Source: Ophioceras dolichostomum
Taxonomy: Eukaryota > Ascomycota > Sordariomycetes > Magnaporthales > Ophioceraceae
Direction of reading: 5' to 3'
DNA: 64,000 nucleotides
NCBI GenBank assembly: GCA_003049485.1
Contig: PYST01000079.1
Coordinates: 18,140-82,139 of the forward strand
Position 1 is the first letter of the stretch. Each line of letters opens with the position of its first letter. The notes below the pieces were generated by a model that saw only the letters and a list, made by a program, of their open reading frames with translations, was not told where the DNA came from and ran no database searches. Below, piece after piece: positions 12,701-24,740 of the stretch. A program made the position numbers and the translations under genes.

Positions 12701-13081
12701 TGCTCCGGCCAGGTGTACGCCGCTCTGCACAAGTACCGCGCCGACCACAACATTGACGACGTGGCCATCACGCGCATTGAGCAGCTTCACCCCTTCCCGT
12801 GGCAGCAGCTGCGCGAGAACCTGGACCAGTACCCCAACGCCAAGACCATTGTGTGGGCCCAGGAGGAGCCCCTGAACGCGGGAGCCTGGAGCTTCACCCA
12901 GCCGCGCATCGAGACGCTGCTGAACCAGACCCAGCACCATGACCGCAAGCACGTCATGTACGCCGGTCGCAACCCGAGTGCCTCTGTGGCCACCGGCATC
13001 AAGTCGTCACACGTCAAGGAAGAGAACGAGCTCCTGGAGATGGCCTTCACCGTAAGGCAAGATAAGCTCAAGGGGGAGTAG
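9770..13081 (+). CDS. kgd1: 2-oxoglutarate dehydrogenase E1 component, mitochondrial
   Basis: Exons 9770-12404 and 12540-13081 encode 1058 residues; the intron at 12405-12539 has GTGAGT, a CTAAC branch point and CAG, and the join gives NRQFRKPLVIFFSK. E1 is the thiamine-diphosphate-dependent decarboxylase of the 2-oxoglutarate dehydrogenase complex in the TCA cycle, converting 2-oxoglutarate and transferring a succinyl group to E2. The first ~65 residues are Arg/Ser/Ala-rich and look like a mitochondrial transit peptide. Conserved parts seen are the N-terminal YIDEMYMQWKQDP segment, GMPHRGRLNVL near residue 340, the cofactor-binding HGDAAIAGQG near 438 with NNQIGFTT, and the C-terminal transketolase-like domain with GQVYAALHKYR. 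Length and motifs are normal and it looks intact. It is convergent with CIA1. Confidence 0.97.
12405..12539 (+). other. Intron of kgd1
   Basis: A 135 bp intron with donor GTGAGT, TCTAACC about 25 nt before the acceptor, and acceptor CTGCAG. It splits a proline codon (C|CA). Confidence 0.9.
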
Positions 13082-13447
13082 ACAAGCAAGCCAGCAAAGT
13101 GGCCCAGCGACGAAGTGATGAGGTGGGTGGGGTAGTAGTAAGGGACGGTCGAGTTAAGCTGCTGAGTAAGTGGCCTTTTGTATAATAGGAGCAAGGAACG
13201 GCGTGAGTACATGCAGACTACGGCGCAGTCTTTCCGTGACGTATCTAAAAAGCCGTCACCTGACCTGGATATGAGCAAGTGACAACAAGCAATATGCATA
13301 AGTTGAAAATCTGGGAGCATGTATTCATACTCTGGGGACAGCTGGATTAAGACATTAAAGCGGCGGGGACAGCGTCGAACCGATAGAGGTCGTACCCTAA
13401 AAAAAAGGATAAAAAAACCAAGAGTTCAAAATTATCTTTATATGTTT
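13082..13447. other. Convergent 3' region between KGD1 and CIA1
   Basis: A short spacer shared by two facing 3' ends. It includes A-rich stretches near 13398-13420 that could serve in 3' end formation for either gene. No gene is seen. Confidence 0.5.
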
Positions 13448-14965
13448 CTACTCCGAGACGATGCTGGCACGACCCCCTTGATGATAGATCTCCCCGACAC
13501 ACCATGGCCTCACGCTACCATCATCGCCCGTTGTCACAAGCATCTCCTCGACGCCTCGCCTCTCAGCACCGGGGTCGAATCTTGTACACCACGTGATGTG
13601 GTTCACCTCGTAGGGTCCGTGGGCGTTGGGGATCGAACCCAGAACTTTCCAGCTAGGGCCATCTAACGAAGGGGAGGATAAGCCGTTGGTCTGATTCTCC
13701 CCTCTGTCTTGCGCTGTCTGCTCGACCCCTTCACCCATTTCTGATGCTTGTGCTGCTTGTGCTCCTTCTACTTGTGGCTCTTCCACCGCCTCCTTGTCTT
13801 CGGCATAGACGGCGATGATGCCATCACTCCCAGTACTGGCCACCAGCCCTGTCTTGCTCCAGGTTGCCGAGTAGATCTCGCGGGAGTGCACCTTGGGCAG
13901 CACAGCGGTGCAGTGCCACTCCTCTCGCAAAGAGCGGCGCATGGTGTTGGGGATACCACCGAGCCCCGACCGGCCGAATGGCGAAGCCGTGGCCTGTTTC
14001 CTTGCGTCCTGCTCCTCCCCGTCCTCCTCGCGTTCCTCGGTCATGGTCCATATACGCACGGTCGCGTCGGCCGAGTAGGTCATGATGCGTGGAAAGCGGT
14101 CGCCTGGACGTGGACACGGCTCCCACTGCAGACCCCAGACAGTGGCGGTGTGGCCCTCGAGCACGGCGACGCACGCCCACTCGCCGTCGGAGTCCTCGCG
14201 CCATATGCGCACCGTGTCATCGTAACTGGCGCTGGCGAGCACATCGGCGCCATACCGACCAGCGCCTGACCTCCCAGGTAGTGCGGGGCACCAGGCTACG
14301 CACTTGACATCGCCGTCGTGCTCCGACAGCACCGCAACGGTCTCCCACTCGTCGTCGCCTTCTGTTGCCCCGATGTCCTCCCAGATCCACACCGACTTGT
14401 CGCGGCTGCACGTCGCCAGGTACTGTCCCGACGGCGAGAACGCCGCGCTTTTGATCTCATTTTCGTGGCCCTCTAGGACGAGAGTGAACTCCCACTCGTC
14501 GTCCTCATCACCAGCTCCGTCACCGTCGTCATCGTCGTCGTCGCCCCGTTTAGAGCGGCGATGTCGACTACCTGGACCGGCCATCGTAAGGTCTACCTCC
14601 GCAGGGCCATCGTCGGCACCGGCATCAGCATCAGCATCGGCATCGGCATCGGCCCCGGAACTCAGTTGCACATCGCCGTCCCAGCGCCACAGGCCTGCAG
14701 TGGAGTCAAAGCTGCCTGTCACCAGACATAACCGGTGAGGCGGCAGCCCAGGTTTCCAGGCAGTGCAGCGCACCGATCGTGAGTGGCCGCCGGTGAGGGA
14801 GCTGTGGGCGGACAGCGTCGACAGGGAGAAAACCGTCACAGACTTGTCATGCGCCGTGGCTATGAGCGGTAGCGTTGGGTGCGGCATCGACGACCAAGCC
14901 CGATGAAACAAGTCCGGCTTGAAAGCAGGGAGTGGCGACAACTCCACCCCCACCGGTGAGGGCAT
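13448..14965 (-). CDS. cia1: Cytosolic iron-sulfur assembly protein CIA1 (WD40 propeller)
   Basis: One exon of 505 residues. The start is placed at the ATG at 14965 (MPSPVGVEL) because the frame three codons earlier begins with GTG. WD-type repeats run through the whole protein, for example GHENEIKSAAFSPSGQYLAT with DKSVWIWE, HDGDVKCVAW with DDTVRIW, and GHTATVWGLQW with DATVRIW. The order and spacing are those of CIA1/CIAO1, a seven-bladed propeller that forms the targeting complex for inserting Fe-S clusters into cytosolic and nuclear proteins. Compared with the compact family, this copy has acidic or low-complexity inserts (an Asp/Ala run near residues 110-125 and an Asp-rich loop near 140-155) and a long insert near the C-terminus before the last blade. 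Such inserts are usual in filamentous fungi. Confidence 0.93.
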   Translation of the reverse strand: MPSPVGVELSPLPAFKPDLFHRAWSSMPHPTLPLIATAHDKSVTVFSLSTLSAHSSLTGGHSRSVRCTAWKPGLPPHRLCLVTGSFDSTAGLWRWDGDVQLSSGADADADADADAGADDGPAEVDLTMAGPGSRHRRSKRGDDDDDDGDGAGDEDDEWEFTLVLEGHENEIKSAAFSPSGQYLATCSRDKSVWIWEDIGATEGDDEWETVAVLSEHDGDVKCVAWCPALPGRSGAGRYGADVLASASYDDTVRIWREDSDGEWACVAVLEGHTATVWGLQWEPCPRPGDRFPRIMTYSADATVRIWTMTEEREEDGEEQDARKQATASPFGRSGLGGIPNTMRRSLREEWHCTAVLPKVHSREIYSATWSKTGLVASTGSDGIIAVYAEDKEAVEEPQVEGAQAAQASEMGEGVEQTAQDRGENQTNGLSSPSLDGPSWKVLGSIPNAHGPYEVNHITWCTRFDPGAERRGVEEMLVTTGDDGSVRPWCVGEIYHQGGRASIVSE

Positions 14966-16384
14966 TTTTTCCACACACTCTCTCTTTCACTCTTTTTCGT
15001 CTTCACCCCTCACTCCTCCTCACACGCACCCGGGGAATAAGACCAAAAATAACAGCCGGAGTTGTGCTTTCGCTCAATGGCCACTTTCCACGAAGGCACC
15101 ACGTGGCTCGCATTCAGAATCTTCGTATTTAAAAAGTATCCGTGGATTGCAGAAAGTAACAGGGCTGCGACGGAAGACTTCCGTTGGAGGAATTCCGATT
15201 TCGGTGCGGCAGGATAAGCTAGTGGGTCAAAATGACGGCTTCTTTTGTGGGGCAGCAGGGGCACACATCTGCCGTGGGGACCGAGCCTCGAGCAAACTAG
15301 CCTTCACCTCCATCAACTCTAATTACCTACCTACCACAGTCATCTTCCGAGCATACGTGTCACGCTTAGCCCACATCCAGGCAATCTCGGCGTGGGGTCC
15401 CCGGGGTTCGAGAAGCATAGGCCAGCATCCGCAATGGACAAAAGCTCATTGCCGCCCACACTGGTCGCGAGAGGCTTCGGGGCTAGCAATCGCCTCAGTC
15501 TACAAGTAGGTGGGTGTTGCAGATAGGCAGATACACCCCATTAGCTCGCAGACGATGTCCTGAGACCGTACAACGTCGACTCGAACAAGCCGCAACTCTC
15601 TCCCTTACTACCTATCTAAGGTACCTCTCTGCCGCTCTGCCACCCAGGCTAGATAGGTTTGCGCCAGGCTTTTCGGCCCCGGCCCTAGTGCCCATTCAAA
15701 GTTGCTCTTGGCAAGCCCGTCTCGTTCGCCCCTGCACTGCGCTACGAAAGGCATGCGCCTCGCGTGTCGGGTTTGTGCTGTCGGATAGAGTCGATGCCCC
15801 TTGGCGGTGGCTTATGACGGCATATCGGCATACAGTATCTAGCAGCGACAGCAGACGGCCTTCTGCCTATGCGCCTGTCGGTGTTCATGGTCATTGTGAT
15901 CCTGGTGGCACTCGGGGACCTCCCTGGATTCCCGGTCGTTCCGTGGCGCCTTCATGAACTGATCGGGACGACCATGTTGCCACACCAAGCTAATTTGGTC
16001 GGGAAACGACCTAGCCATGGGCCATCTATGGGCCACCTACGGGCCGCCTCCGGGCCATCTACGTGGTCAACCTAGCCTATATACGTAGTCGCCTTGGCAC
16101 CTCGGCAAGCTTGAAGAAGTCGAGGAAGTGGCAGGCTGGTGATAGTGTGCTTGAAAAGGGGCTTGCTTGTATGTGTGAACTGACTGTGCGACGACTAGTA
16201 CCTAGATCTATGCCTTCTGGGATGTCTTTTGATTCTTCGATTCCTTCGGATTCCATCGTCTCTTCGTTCCTCCGTTCATCCTCTTTCATTCGTTCATCCG
16301 TGCCCCTTTTGCGCGAGGCTGCTCATCACATCTCCTGTGAATGAACAATCACCGCAGCGAGGCATGATACCATCGTCGGCAGCC
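14966..16384. promoter_or_regulatory. Divergent promoter region between CIA1 and the MHYT gene
   Basis: A spacer of 1.4 kb with no convincing gene; several short open frames have no recognisable content. There is a CT-rich stretch next to CIA1 (14965-15040), a GGTACCT repeat remnant near 15620, and a GGGCCATCTA/GGGCCACCTA/GGGCCGCCT short repeat cluster near 16019-16055. A CT-rich leader (16225-16310) precedes the MHYT start. Confidence 0.45.
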
Positions 16385-19300
16385 ATGTCGAACGCAACGG
16401 CAGATTCGCCTGCCGCCGAACTCTTCGCAGAGTGGCATGGCGAGATCGTGCCTCTTTCTTTCAACTCGGGTTTTGTCGCCGTCAGTTTTGTTGTAAGCCT
16501 GATCGGCGCGGCGACGACACTCGAACTCATCCATCGCCGCACAGCGCCACAGGGCCTCCTCAACCACCTGCGGCTCATCGGCGCGGCAATCACGATGGGC
16601 GGGGTTGCGATATGGGCTATGGTGAGCAAGGATTTCTCTTCTCTTCTCTCTCTGACTCCTGACTCCGCCTTGGCATCCGGCATCCGGCATCCGGAAACTT
16701 CCATTTCATTCCCCCCTCCACTGACAGTTAAGTCTTCCCACGATAGCACTTCATTGGGAACCAGGCCATCACTATCGGGGATGGACAACCCCAGCTCCAG
16801 ATCGAATATGCGAGCGGGGTGACCGTGCTCTCTTTCTTCATTTCCGTGCTCGTGCTCGGGGTGGCCTTCATAGCCATCGGCACCAGCGCCAGCAACCGGT
16901 TGTCCTGGGGCCGAGTCACCACCGGGGGCGTCCTGGCCGGGACTGCCATCTGCTGCATGCACTACATCGGCAACGCGTCCATCAGCAACTACTCGTGCGA
17001 GTACCGGATCGTCGAGGTCGTGGGGTCTGCCATCATTACAGTGGTCGCAAGCACCGTTGCTCTAACCCTCGTATTCGTCTTCCAGGCGGCCTGGACGAGC
17101 GCGTGGTGGAAGCGCGTCGGCTCGGCCCTCCTCCTGGCCACGGCCGCCTCGGGCATGCACTGGTGTGCCTCGCTGGGAACCAGCTATCGCCTCATCACAC
17201 TCCGAGCCAACTCGGGCAGGCTCTCCAAAAAGACCACCGTATTCGTTGCGCTTTGCCTGGCCATCATCGCCAGCTGCGTCCTGGCCGTCCTCAGTATATA
17301 CACCGCCTTCGACATGAAGAGGTACGCCAATAGGGCCCAGAAGGTCGTCCTGGCCGCAGCCGTCTTCGACAGACACAGCCGTGTGCTCGTGAGCCCGGCC
17401 GGTCTGCTTCCCAGCCAGAAAATCACCGACTCCTTCGTCGAGAAACGTCCGCAGGACTCGCTCACCGTCGCGCACCCGCTCTTCCACTGGATGTTCCAGG
17501 TGTCGAGAGACTGGCAAAGCGTCTCGTGGCTCATCGACGGCATGGCCAACCACCTCAGCCAGCTGTCGCGGGCCAGCAGCAATACTGCGGGAGGTGGGGC
17601 ATGGAGTGGTAGCAGTAGGGGAGGTGGTGGTGGTGGTGGCAGTAGCAGCAGGGGGGGAGGAACAGTGTCGCTCGTCGACAGCTATGGAGAGCCTATCGAA
17701 AACTACGACGCTGTTGTCCGGGAGCTTTTCTGCATCGCTGCTGATAATTTGGCCCTTCAGCTCAAGACCACGCTGGAGCAAGTGGGCATTCTGTGGGAAG
17801 AGATCCTGGTTACAGGTACGGCTTCAGAAGGCTTCATTGGGCGGAAACCTCGCTGGGAGCGAGAGGGGTGCCCGGCAGGGCAGCATGAGGAGGACGAGGA
17901 TGTAGCGGTGGATGCGACGTCGACCAGAATGTCTTGGCCACTGACGTGCAGGAGAAGCCATAAGCCAGAACCGACTTCAGACGATCGAGCCGAAAAGGGC
18001 CTGCGCTTCGGAACTGGCAAGACTGGCAGGACTGGTAGAAATGGCAGCGGTTCTCTCCTGTTCATCGTACGCAGGCTTGACTCAGATGTTGAGGTGCAGG
18101 CGCTTGAGGCGGCTGGCTTCCGCTTCGCCGAGCTTCACCAAGTCAGCGCTAGCATCAGTTCCAGCATGCAGACGAGCATAGGGTCGCGGGGCCTCGAGGC
18201 CAAGCTGCGGGAGATGGCTGGCTACGCCGTGCACAAACCCGCACTGCTTGAGCCGGGGGTGCATCTTGGGCTCTTTGGCGTCCGCGCACGGGCCGGCCCA
18301 GCTTGCGGCACGGACGTGCTAGTCAGGAAGGGCGCTCGCAACCTGCTGCTGTCCGTTCCGCTGGCGTTGGAGCCGCCGGGCCGGCTGGAGCGGTGGCACA
18401 TCGACTTCGTTCAGCAGGTGGATCGCATGAGCATCGGGGCCATCCTCCACGTCCTCGACGCCGCCGTCCCGGATGCGCAGGAGCCGAAGCCGGAGCTGAA
18501 AGCTGGCACGTCCGAGGTAGGCGAAGCAGCGGCAATAGCGACGATGACTGCTGCTACCACTGCCACAACCACTACTGCTACCACTACTACTGCTGCGACT
18601 CCGACAACGACGGGGGTGGCTGTGGCCCTCGCTGAAACGACAACTTTCGTCCGCCAGCTCGCCAGCAGCATCCGCGCACTGCTCGACTCGGTCGGCGATG
18701 CAGCCTTGGCCGAGGCGACAGCCGCTTCCAAAGTGGTCAATGTGCCATGTAGCCCGGACCCGCTCACTGGTGCGCGCAGGACGGCCACCATGATCGCCAT
18801 GCGCGTCATCATCCCGGCGAGTCACCCGCAGGCGACCAACAACGGCAACGACAACTGCGAGTTCGTGCCCCTCGGTCTGTTCCGCGCCTACCAGGTCGCG
18901 CACGGAGATTCGCCGCACCGTGCGGCCTTCTCGCGCAGCGTGGTAAGGGAGATGGCGCCGCTCATCATCGAGGCAGCGGTGGGGACGCAGGAAATGCAGC
19001 CACGCCGGCCGCGGCCGAGCACGTACATCGCCGAGCTGGCAGCGACACGGCCGAGCTGGTTGCCCTCGCGTGTGCACGCGGCATTTGCCAGGTTGGTTGG
19101 TCTGCACGGCCGGCCCGGCCGGCAAGGCCTGCACGGAGCCCGGATCAGCTCTCGCCGTAGCCCGGGCAGCACCAGCGCCGTCAACCTGAAGTCTCCCTGG
19201 GACAAGGAGGTGGACGCGAACGCGGACCTGGACGCCCAGCTGGAGCGGATCGCAGCAGCAGCCTGGCCGCAGAATCATATCCGCTCGCGCCCGTCGTTCG

Positions 19301-19557
19301 ATCTCGGGCAGGCTGGTCGTTGCACCCTAAGAGACAGCGGCCAGAGCGAGACTCGCCCGATCTTCCTTGACCCCGACACCGAGTCCGAGGATGACGAGGC
19401 GCAACCTGGTGGAGACGACAGGCCGGCGAGTCCGTTCTCCGGCGCCCCGCTATCGCCCGAGTCCACGGCCGATTCGTGTCCGCGAGGCAGAGTGGAGGGT
19501 ATCGGTGGGCACTTGAACGTCTTTGTCGACGAACTTGTTAAGCGTCGGTTCTATTGA
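16385..19557 (+). CDS. MHYT-domain integral membrane sensor protein
   Basis: Exons 16385-16621 and 16747-19557 encode 1015 residues; the intron at 16622-16746 has GTGAGC...ATAG and the join recreates WAM|HFIGN. The N-terminal ~260 residues contain about seven hydrophobic segments with three MHYT-type motifs: WAMHFIGN (about 77-84), CCMHYIGN (about 147-154) and GMHWCASLG (about 214-222). MHYT domains are proposed to bind copper and sense O2, CO or NO at the membrane. Behind the membrane part is a long region of about 750 residues with Gly-rich and Thr/Ala-rich low-complexity tracts (17590-17660 and 18540-18610) and no GGDEF, EAL or kinase motif that I can see. An in-frame ATG at 16364 is an alternative start. 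Confidence 0.88.
16622..16746 (+). other. Intron of the MHYT gene
   Basis: A 125 bp intron with donor GTGAGC and acceptor CGATAG, phase 0, placed exactly between Met and His of the first MHYT-type motif. Confidence 0.85.
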
Positions 19558-21500
19558 ATCGAAGGAGGCCTTTATAGCTATAGAGTGTATCAAGCACTAA
19601 GTCCCTACCCGGTACTTCACTCCTACACCCACCCACTCACTTCCGTATAGGTTTGTTCCACCTACCCAGGTGCCATAGGTATGTAGGCACCACTCGGGGA
19701 AACAAGGGAGTAAGAAAACCGAATAAGAAGAGAGAGAAAAAAGGGTGCTTAGGGTATGGATTAAGGGCGGCATGTTTTAGCGGTTAACAATTACGGTACC
19801 CAGGATTGGTAGACGGTTGAGTATGGCCTAATATCGGATATCTCCCGTCTTAGTTTTCCTCTCCTTGATGCCGTTGAAGTCGTCATCAAACGAAACCCCC
19901 CCACGTGTTTGTCTCGATGGAATTAGCCTGTTGCTCCCGACCTCCGCGGGAGTCGGGTTGCCGCGGCTCTTGAGGGATTTATCGATGAATTTAACAACAT
20001 CCTACGTAGCGGCCTATGTTGTTGGCGTGATCGTCCGAGCCCGGCGAGAGTCGGTTGAAATTTCCGTTTGTGTCGTTGTGGTCGAGAGTGCGATGCCGTT
20101 TCTCGAAAACGAACGACGTCAGGTACGTTCTCTGCCACACAGTTCTTACTCCATAACGTGGAATGTTACCCACTGCTTATCATTTCATGATTGGAGGAAA
20201 AATTCCCATGCTGATCGACGAGGTGTTTTATTCGTGCAGGGGTGCTCGCTTTCAGAGCCTAGGCACGTGGGATCAGAGACGCGCTTTCGATCGATGCCGA
20301 GGAACTTCGCGCGTCTTTGTCCCATTCTCCGACTCTTTTTTTTTTTTCGTCGAAATACGAAAAGGGGATTAGCATGGCGAAACGCCCACTCGTACAATAC
20401 AAAAACCGGACAATGTAGGCACTACGGCTAGGTGGCCTGATTAGTCACTTGTAGGCGCACGACGTAGTCCACAGCACAATTAGGTGTACGGTTTGTAACA
20501 TGACGGAGTCGAGACGGATTGAGGAAATTTAGTGTTGGGTCTGCGCTACAGCTAAACTCATCCGCCGAGAGTCTGTGGCCCAGACCTCTAACTCTCCCTC
20601 CCGCTAAAGCACTGCAATTTCGACTCATTCCTCTTGCACTCCCCTTTTCTCTTGCATCGTCTTCGTTTCCGCTTCATATGCGTACCTACCTAGGTATATA
20701 ATATCCATTGTCCGGCTTTCGTTCCATCTTTCCGACCGTTCCTGGCAGCTAGCTCCCTGCATCCATCTCAGTGCAGCCTGGTGCCAGCCAGCCTGATCGG
20801 TCGGCTACTGTGTACAGCACCTCAGGTACTCATCAGGCTTGGTGGGGAGGCCGGCCCGTGTTGTTTTCCTCTTCAACCCAGCACCGAGTCGGCTTCTATA
20901 ATTAAGGTTCCAGCTTGACTTGACGTTCCAGTTGGTTGCTCCACAGATTCGTTCATCCGTCATCGTTGTTGTGGGTGGGACTGGAGAAGCTCTAACAACC
21001 TATTTCGCCTCAACCTACGCCCTCCCCTGCTTTCTCGCCTACCTACGCTCTTTTTCTCTCCTTTTTCAGTCATGGTGTAATCCTCATCTTTATTCTTCCA
21101 CTGTCACATCTGGCGGCTGGTTTTCGTCTTCATCCCTCCCAGTTATCTCAAATCTCCTCGATTCTCCCAGATCATCGTCGAGCAATATCACCTACCACCT
21201 ACCTTCCCTCCCCTGTCCCAGATTACCTTTACACAAACCTCCTCTCATTAGATATAAGAGTCACTAGTGCGCCCCGACGCATGATATTGCCCCCTTGACT
21301 ACGCATTCACTTGGCTCTCGCCACAAAGGCAAAGGCACGAGCACAGCCACAGGCACTACACTGGTACAGGCGCCTCTGCCTCGAATAAGTCAGGTGCTGG
21401 GCGTGTCAGGGGACATCCTCAGAGATAAGGTGTGCTCCAACTCCCGGACCGGGCCGGTTTCGGATCGTGCTGAACACAACCAGACGGCTGCCAGCAGGCC
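19558..21500. promoter_or_regulatory. Intergenic region upstream of GUT2
   Basis: This holds the 3' region of the MHYT gene and a long upstream region of GUT2. No gene is recognised; a 188-codon open frame at 19865-20431 lacks any protein-like character. TACCTAGGTATATAAT at 20687-20702 joins a palindrome copy to a TATA-like box. From 20930 to 21250 the plus strand is CT-rich, as in fungal leaders. Confidence 0.5.
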
Positions 21501-23871
21501 ATGTCTGGGTTCTTCGCACGCGGCGGCCTTTTACGGCGCTTAGCCGTGCCAGTGGGTGCTGGCGCGGCTGCTGGTGGGCTTCTAGTGTATGCTTATCGGC
21601 CACGGGACATCCCCGGGTCGGAGCCCGCGGCGGTACCCCCGCCTATTTGGGGTGCGGATGGAACGTTCAAGCTCCCACGGTTCCCGCGTATGAAGACACG
21701 CGACGAGCAGATCGCGGACCTGCGGCGGAGCAGTAGTGAAAGCGCCAGCAAAAGCACCACCAGCAGCAGTGGTGCCGGCAGTGATGGCGCCAAGGATAAG
21801 GATACAGATAAGGATACAGACAAGCACAAGGATGAAGAGGAGTCATCCCCGGTTTACGACATGCTGGTGATCGGCGCGGGCGCCACAGGGGCCGGCGTGG
21901 CGCTGGATGCGGCCTCTCGCGGCCTTCGAGTGGCCCTCGTGGAGCGCGACGACTTCAGCAGCGGCACGAGCAGCAAGAGCACCAAGCTCGTGCACGGCGG
22001 CGTGCGGTACCTGGAGAAGGCCATCTGGAACCTTGACTACGCGCAGTACCAGCTGGTGCGCGAGGCGCTGTCGGAGCGCAAGTACTTCCTGCAGACGGCG
22101 CCGCACCTCAGCATGTGGCTCCCCATCATGCTGCCCCTGGACCGCTGGTGGAAGGCGCCGTACTACTGGGCCGGGACCAAGGTGTATGACCTGCTCGCCG
22201 GCAGCGAGGGCATCGAGAGCTCGTACTTCCTCACCCGGAGCAAGGCCCTGGACGCCTTCCCCATGCTCAAGAAGACGGGCCTGGTCGGCGCCCTGGTCTA
22301 CTACGACGGCGCCCACAACGACTCGCGCATGAACGTCTCCATCGCCATGACGGCCGCCCTGTACGGCGCCACCGTGGTCAACCACATGGAGGTCACGGGC
22401 CTGCTCAAGGACGCGCAGGGGCGGCTGTGCGGCGCAACCGCGCGGGACCTGGTGCCGAGCCGGAACCGCCCCGGCGGGCAGGAGCACCGGGGCGACGACG
22501 TCGAGATCCGCGCCCGCTGCGTGGTCAACTGCACCGGCCCCTTCGTCGACGGCATCCGCAAGATGGACGACCCGGCCTGCCAGGAGATCGTGGCCCCGGC
22601 CTCGGGCGTACACGTGGTGCTCCCCGGCTACTACAGCCCGGCCAACATGGGCCTGATCGACCCGCAGACGTCGGACGGCCGCGTCATCTTCTTCCTGCCG
22701 TGGCAGGGCAACACGATCGCGGGCACGACGGACGCGCCGTCGACCATCTCGCGCAACCCGCTGCCCGACGAGAAGTCGATACAGTGGATCCTGGCCGAGA
22801 TCCGCCACTACCTGTCCCCGGACATCAACGTCCGGCGCGGTGACGTGCTCGCGGCCTGGGCCGGCATCCGGCCGCTGGTCAAGGACCCCAAGGCCAAGAA
22901 CACCGAGTCGCTCGTGCGCAACCACCTGATAGATGTGGCCGCGTCGGGCCTGGTGACCTGCGCCGGTGGCAAGTGGACCACGTACCGCCAGATGGCCGAG
23001 GAGTGCGTCGACGCGGCCGTGGCCGAGTTCGGGCTGCGCACCCGCGCCGTGGGCAGCGGCGCCCCGCGTGTCAGCGGCTCGGACGCCGTCGACGACGGCG
23101 CCATGCTCGACGGCTCGTGCCAGACCCACCAGCTGCGGCTGCTGGGCGCGCACGGCTGGAGCAAGACGCTCTTCATCCACCTGATCCAGCACTTCGGCGT
23201 CGAGACCGAGGTGGCCCAGCACCTGACGGCCAGCTACGGCGACCGGGCCTGGACCGTCGCTGCGCTGTGCCGCCCGCTGGACGCGCGCTTCCCCGCCCGT
23301 GGCCAGCGCATCTCGCAGCTGTACCCCTTCGTCGACGGTGAGGTGCGCTACGCCGTGCGCCACGAGTACGCCCAGACCGCCGTCGACGTGCTCGCCCGTC
23401 GCACCCGTCTGGCCTTCCTCAACGCACAGGCTGCTCTCGACGCCCTGCCCCGCGTGATCGACATCATGGCCGAGGAGCTGAAGTGGGACCGTCGCCGCCA
23501 GGACCTCGAGTGGCGGGAAAGTAAGTCCTTCCGGTATTCATACACGTATCCAGCCAGCCTCCAGCCCCCTCTCCCAAGGTCTTCTCCACAATCTAAGGCC
23601 ATCCGTCTTCGAGGCGTATTCGAGGGAGGCTGTTGAGGCTGCTCAGGCTGGTTATGTTCAGTTATCACCTACCTACTCATTCCGGTCATTTGAACTAACC
23701 ACCCTTTCAACAACTTCAAACTTAGCCGTCGCCTTCCTCGAGTCCATGGGCCTACCCCAACCCCTGCTGTCCGCCACCAGAAAACAAGTTGAGAAGGGAA
23801 AGATTGATCTGTCCACCTCCCCCGAGTACAAGATGTATTCGAGGCACGACAATCCAGCCGAAGATGAGTAG
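21501..23871 (+). CDS. gut2: FAD-dependent glycerol-3-phosphate dehydrogenase, mitochondrial
   Basis: Exons 21501-23520 and 23726-23871 encode 721 residues; the intron at 23521-23725 has GTAAGT, GAACTAACC and TTAG. The enzyme oxidises glycerol-3-phosphate to dihydroxyacetone phosphate and passes electrons to ubiquinone at the outer face of the inner mitochondrial membrane, serving glycerol use and the G3P shuttle. An N-terminal basic and hydrophobic stretch (about residues 5-30) suits import and membrane anchoring. It is followed by a Ser/Lys/Asp-rich spacer (about 75-115). The FAD dinucleotide-binding motif VIGAGATGAGVALDAASRG starts near residue 121, followed by GTSSKSTKLVHGGVRYLE, a GUT2 signature. 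The short second exon supplies the usual C-terminal VAFLESMGL and YKMYSRHD segments. It looks intact. Confidence 0.96.
23521..23725 (+). other. Intron of gut2
   Basis: A 205 bp intron with a perfect GTAAGT donor and a CTAAC branch point about 28 nt before the TTAG acceptor. Splicing yields WREtVAFLES and removes an in-frame stop that would otherwise end the protein early. Confidence 0.9.
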
Positions 23872-24740
23872 GTGGAATGTGGGGAAAGGGGGGGGGGTGG
23901 GGTGTCACAGCGCCTGAGGCAGATGGTAGAGGGGTAAGTTGGCTACTCGTAGTGGCCACTCACCGTCACCAGCACCACCGCAGCTTTACAACTCCAGTCT
24001 TTCATAGGTAGGACTTAGTCGACAGGACATTAATAAATCGACTTCAAGACTCTCTGTGTCCTAATCATCATCGGGACGAGTGAGGTTCCCCGTTCAGGTT
24101 GCATTCACTTCCAATCAGTTGTTGTTGCAAGACCCTTGGACGAAAAAATCCATTCTTTGAAGCATTTTTGAGAGTAACCATTCCGCCATCATTCGAATAT
24201 GTGCGCCAATCACCTCCCCCGGTTTTCGACCCTTTCGCGCCCAGCAATGCAAGATTTTCCCAACCCAGAGATGATGGACCACCGTGTGCCGGTGCCCTCG
24301 AACCCTAACGCCATGCCAATAGCTAGGTACCTAGGCAGGGAGACAATGAGAAGGAATTGGAAAAGGAGCGGGTAGCAATCCCCATCTTCTGCATTCCATA
24401 CCAAATGAAATGACGGGATGCAAGGATAGAAGGAGTGAGGGATGGATGTGCCTCTCTAGCTGCAATGCATTCGTCGTATGTGTCGCGCCGGAAAGACCAC
24501 CAAATCTATAGAGGTGAACGTGCGCGTGATAAAACCGAAAAAAAGAAGAAAAAAAGGAAATAGTCGGCACAGGAAAGGCATGAATAAAGAGACGGAAAAA
24601 GGATGCAAGGAAGACAAGGAGCTCCCTCCCGATCATTCAACAGGTATTTCTGCTCGCTAACAGGAAGGAAGGGGGAATCCCCATGCGCAGAGCGACGACA
24701 TCTTGAGACATAAATGTGAAAGATTGGCTGTTGGAACAAT
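23872..24740. other. Intergenic region downstream of GUT2
   Basis: There is no gene. The region has a run of G near 23890 and a GGTACCTAGGCAGG repeat near 24326. It becomes purine-rich on the plus strand from 24530 to 24620. Confidence 0.5.

Noticed and set aside
13622..13640. GGGGATCGAACCC, resembling a tRNA T-arm on the minus strand
   Set aside because: It lies inside the CIA1 coding frame and has no matching D-arm, anticodon arm or acceptor stem nearby.
21843..23363. 506-codon minus-strand open frame opposite GUT2
   Set aside because: It lies antisense to a clearly conserved enzyme and arises from strong G/C third-position bias. Its Val/His/Arg/Asp-rich content has no domain.
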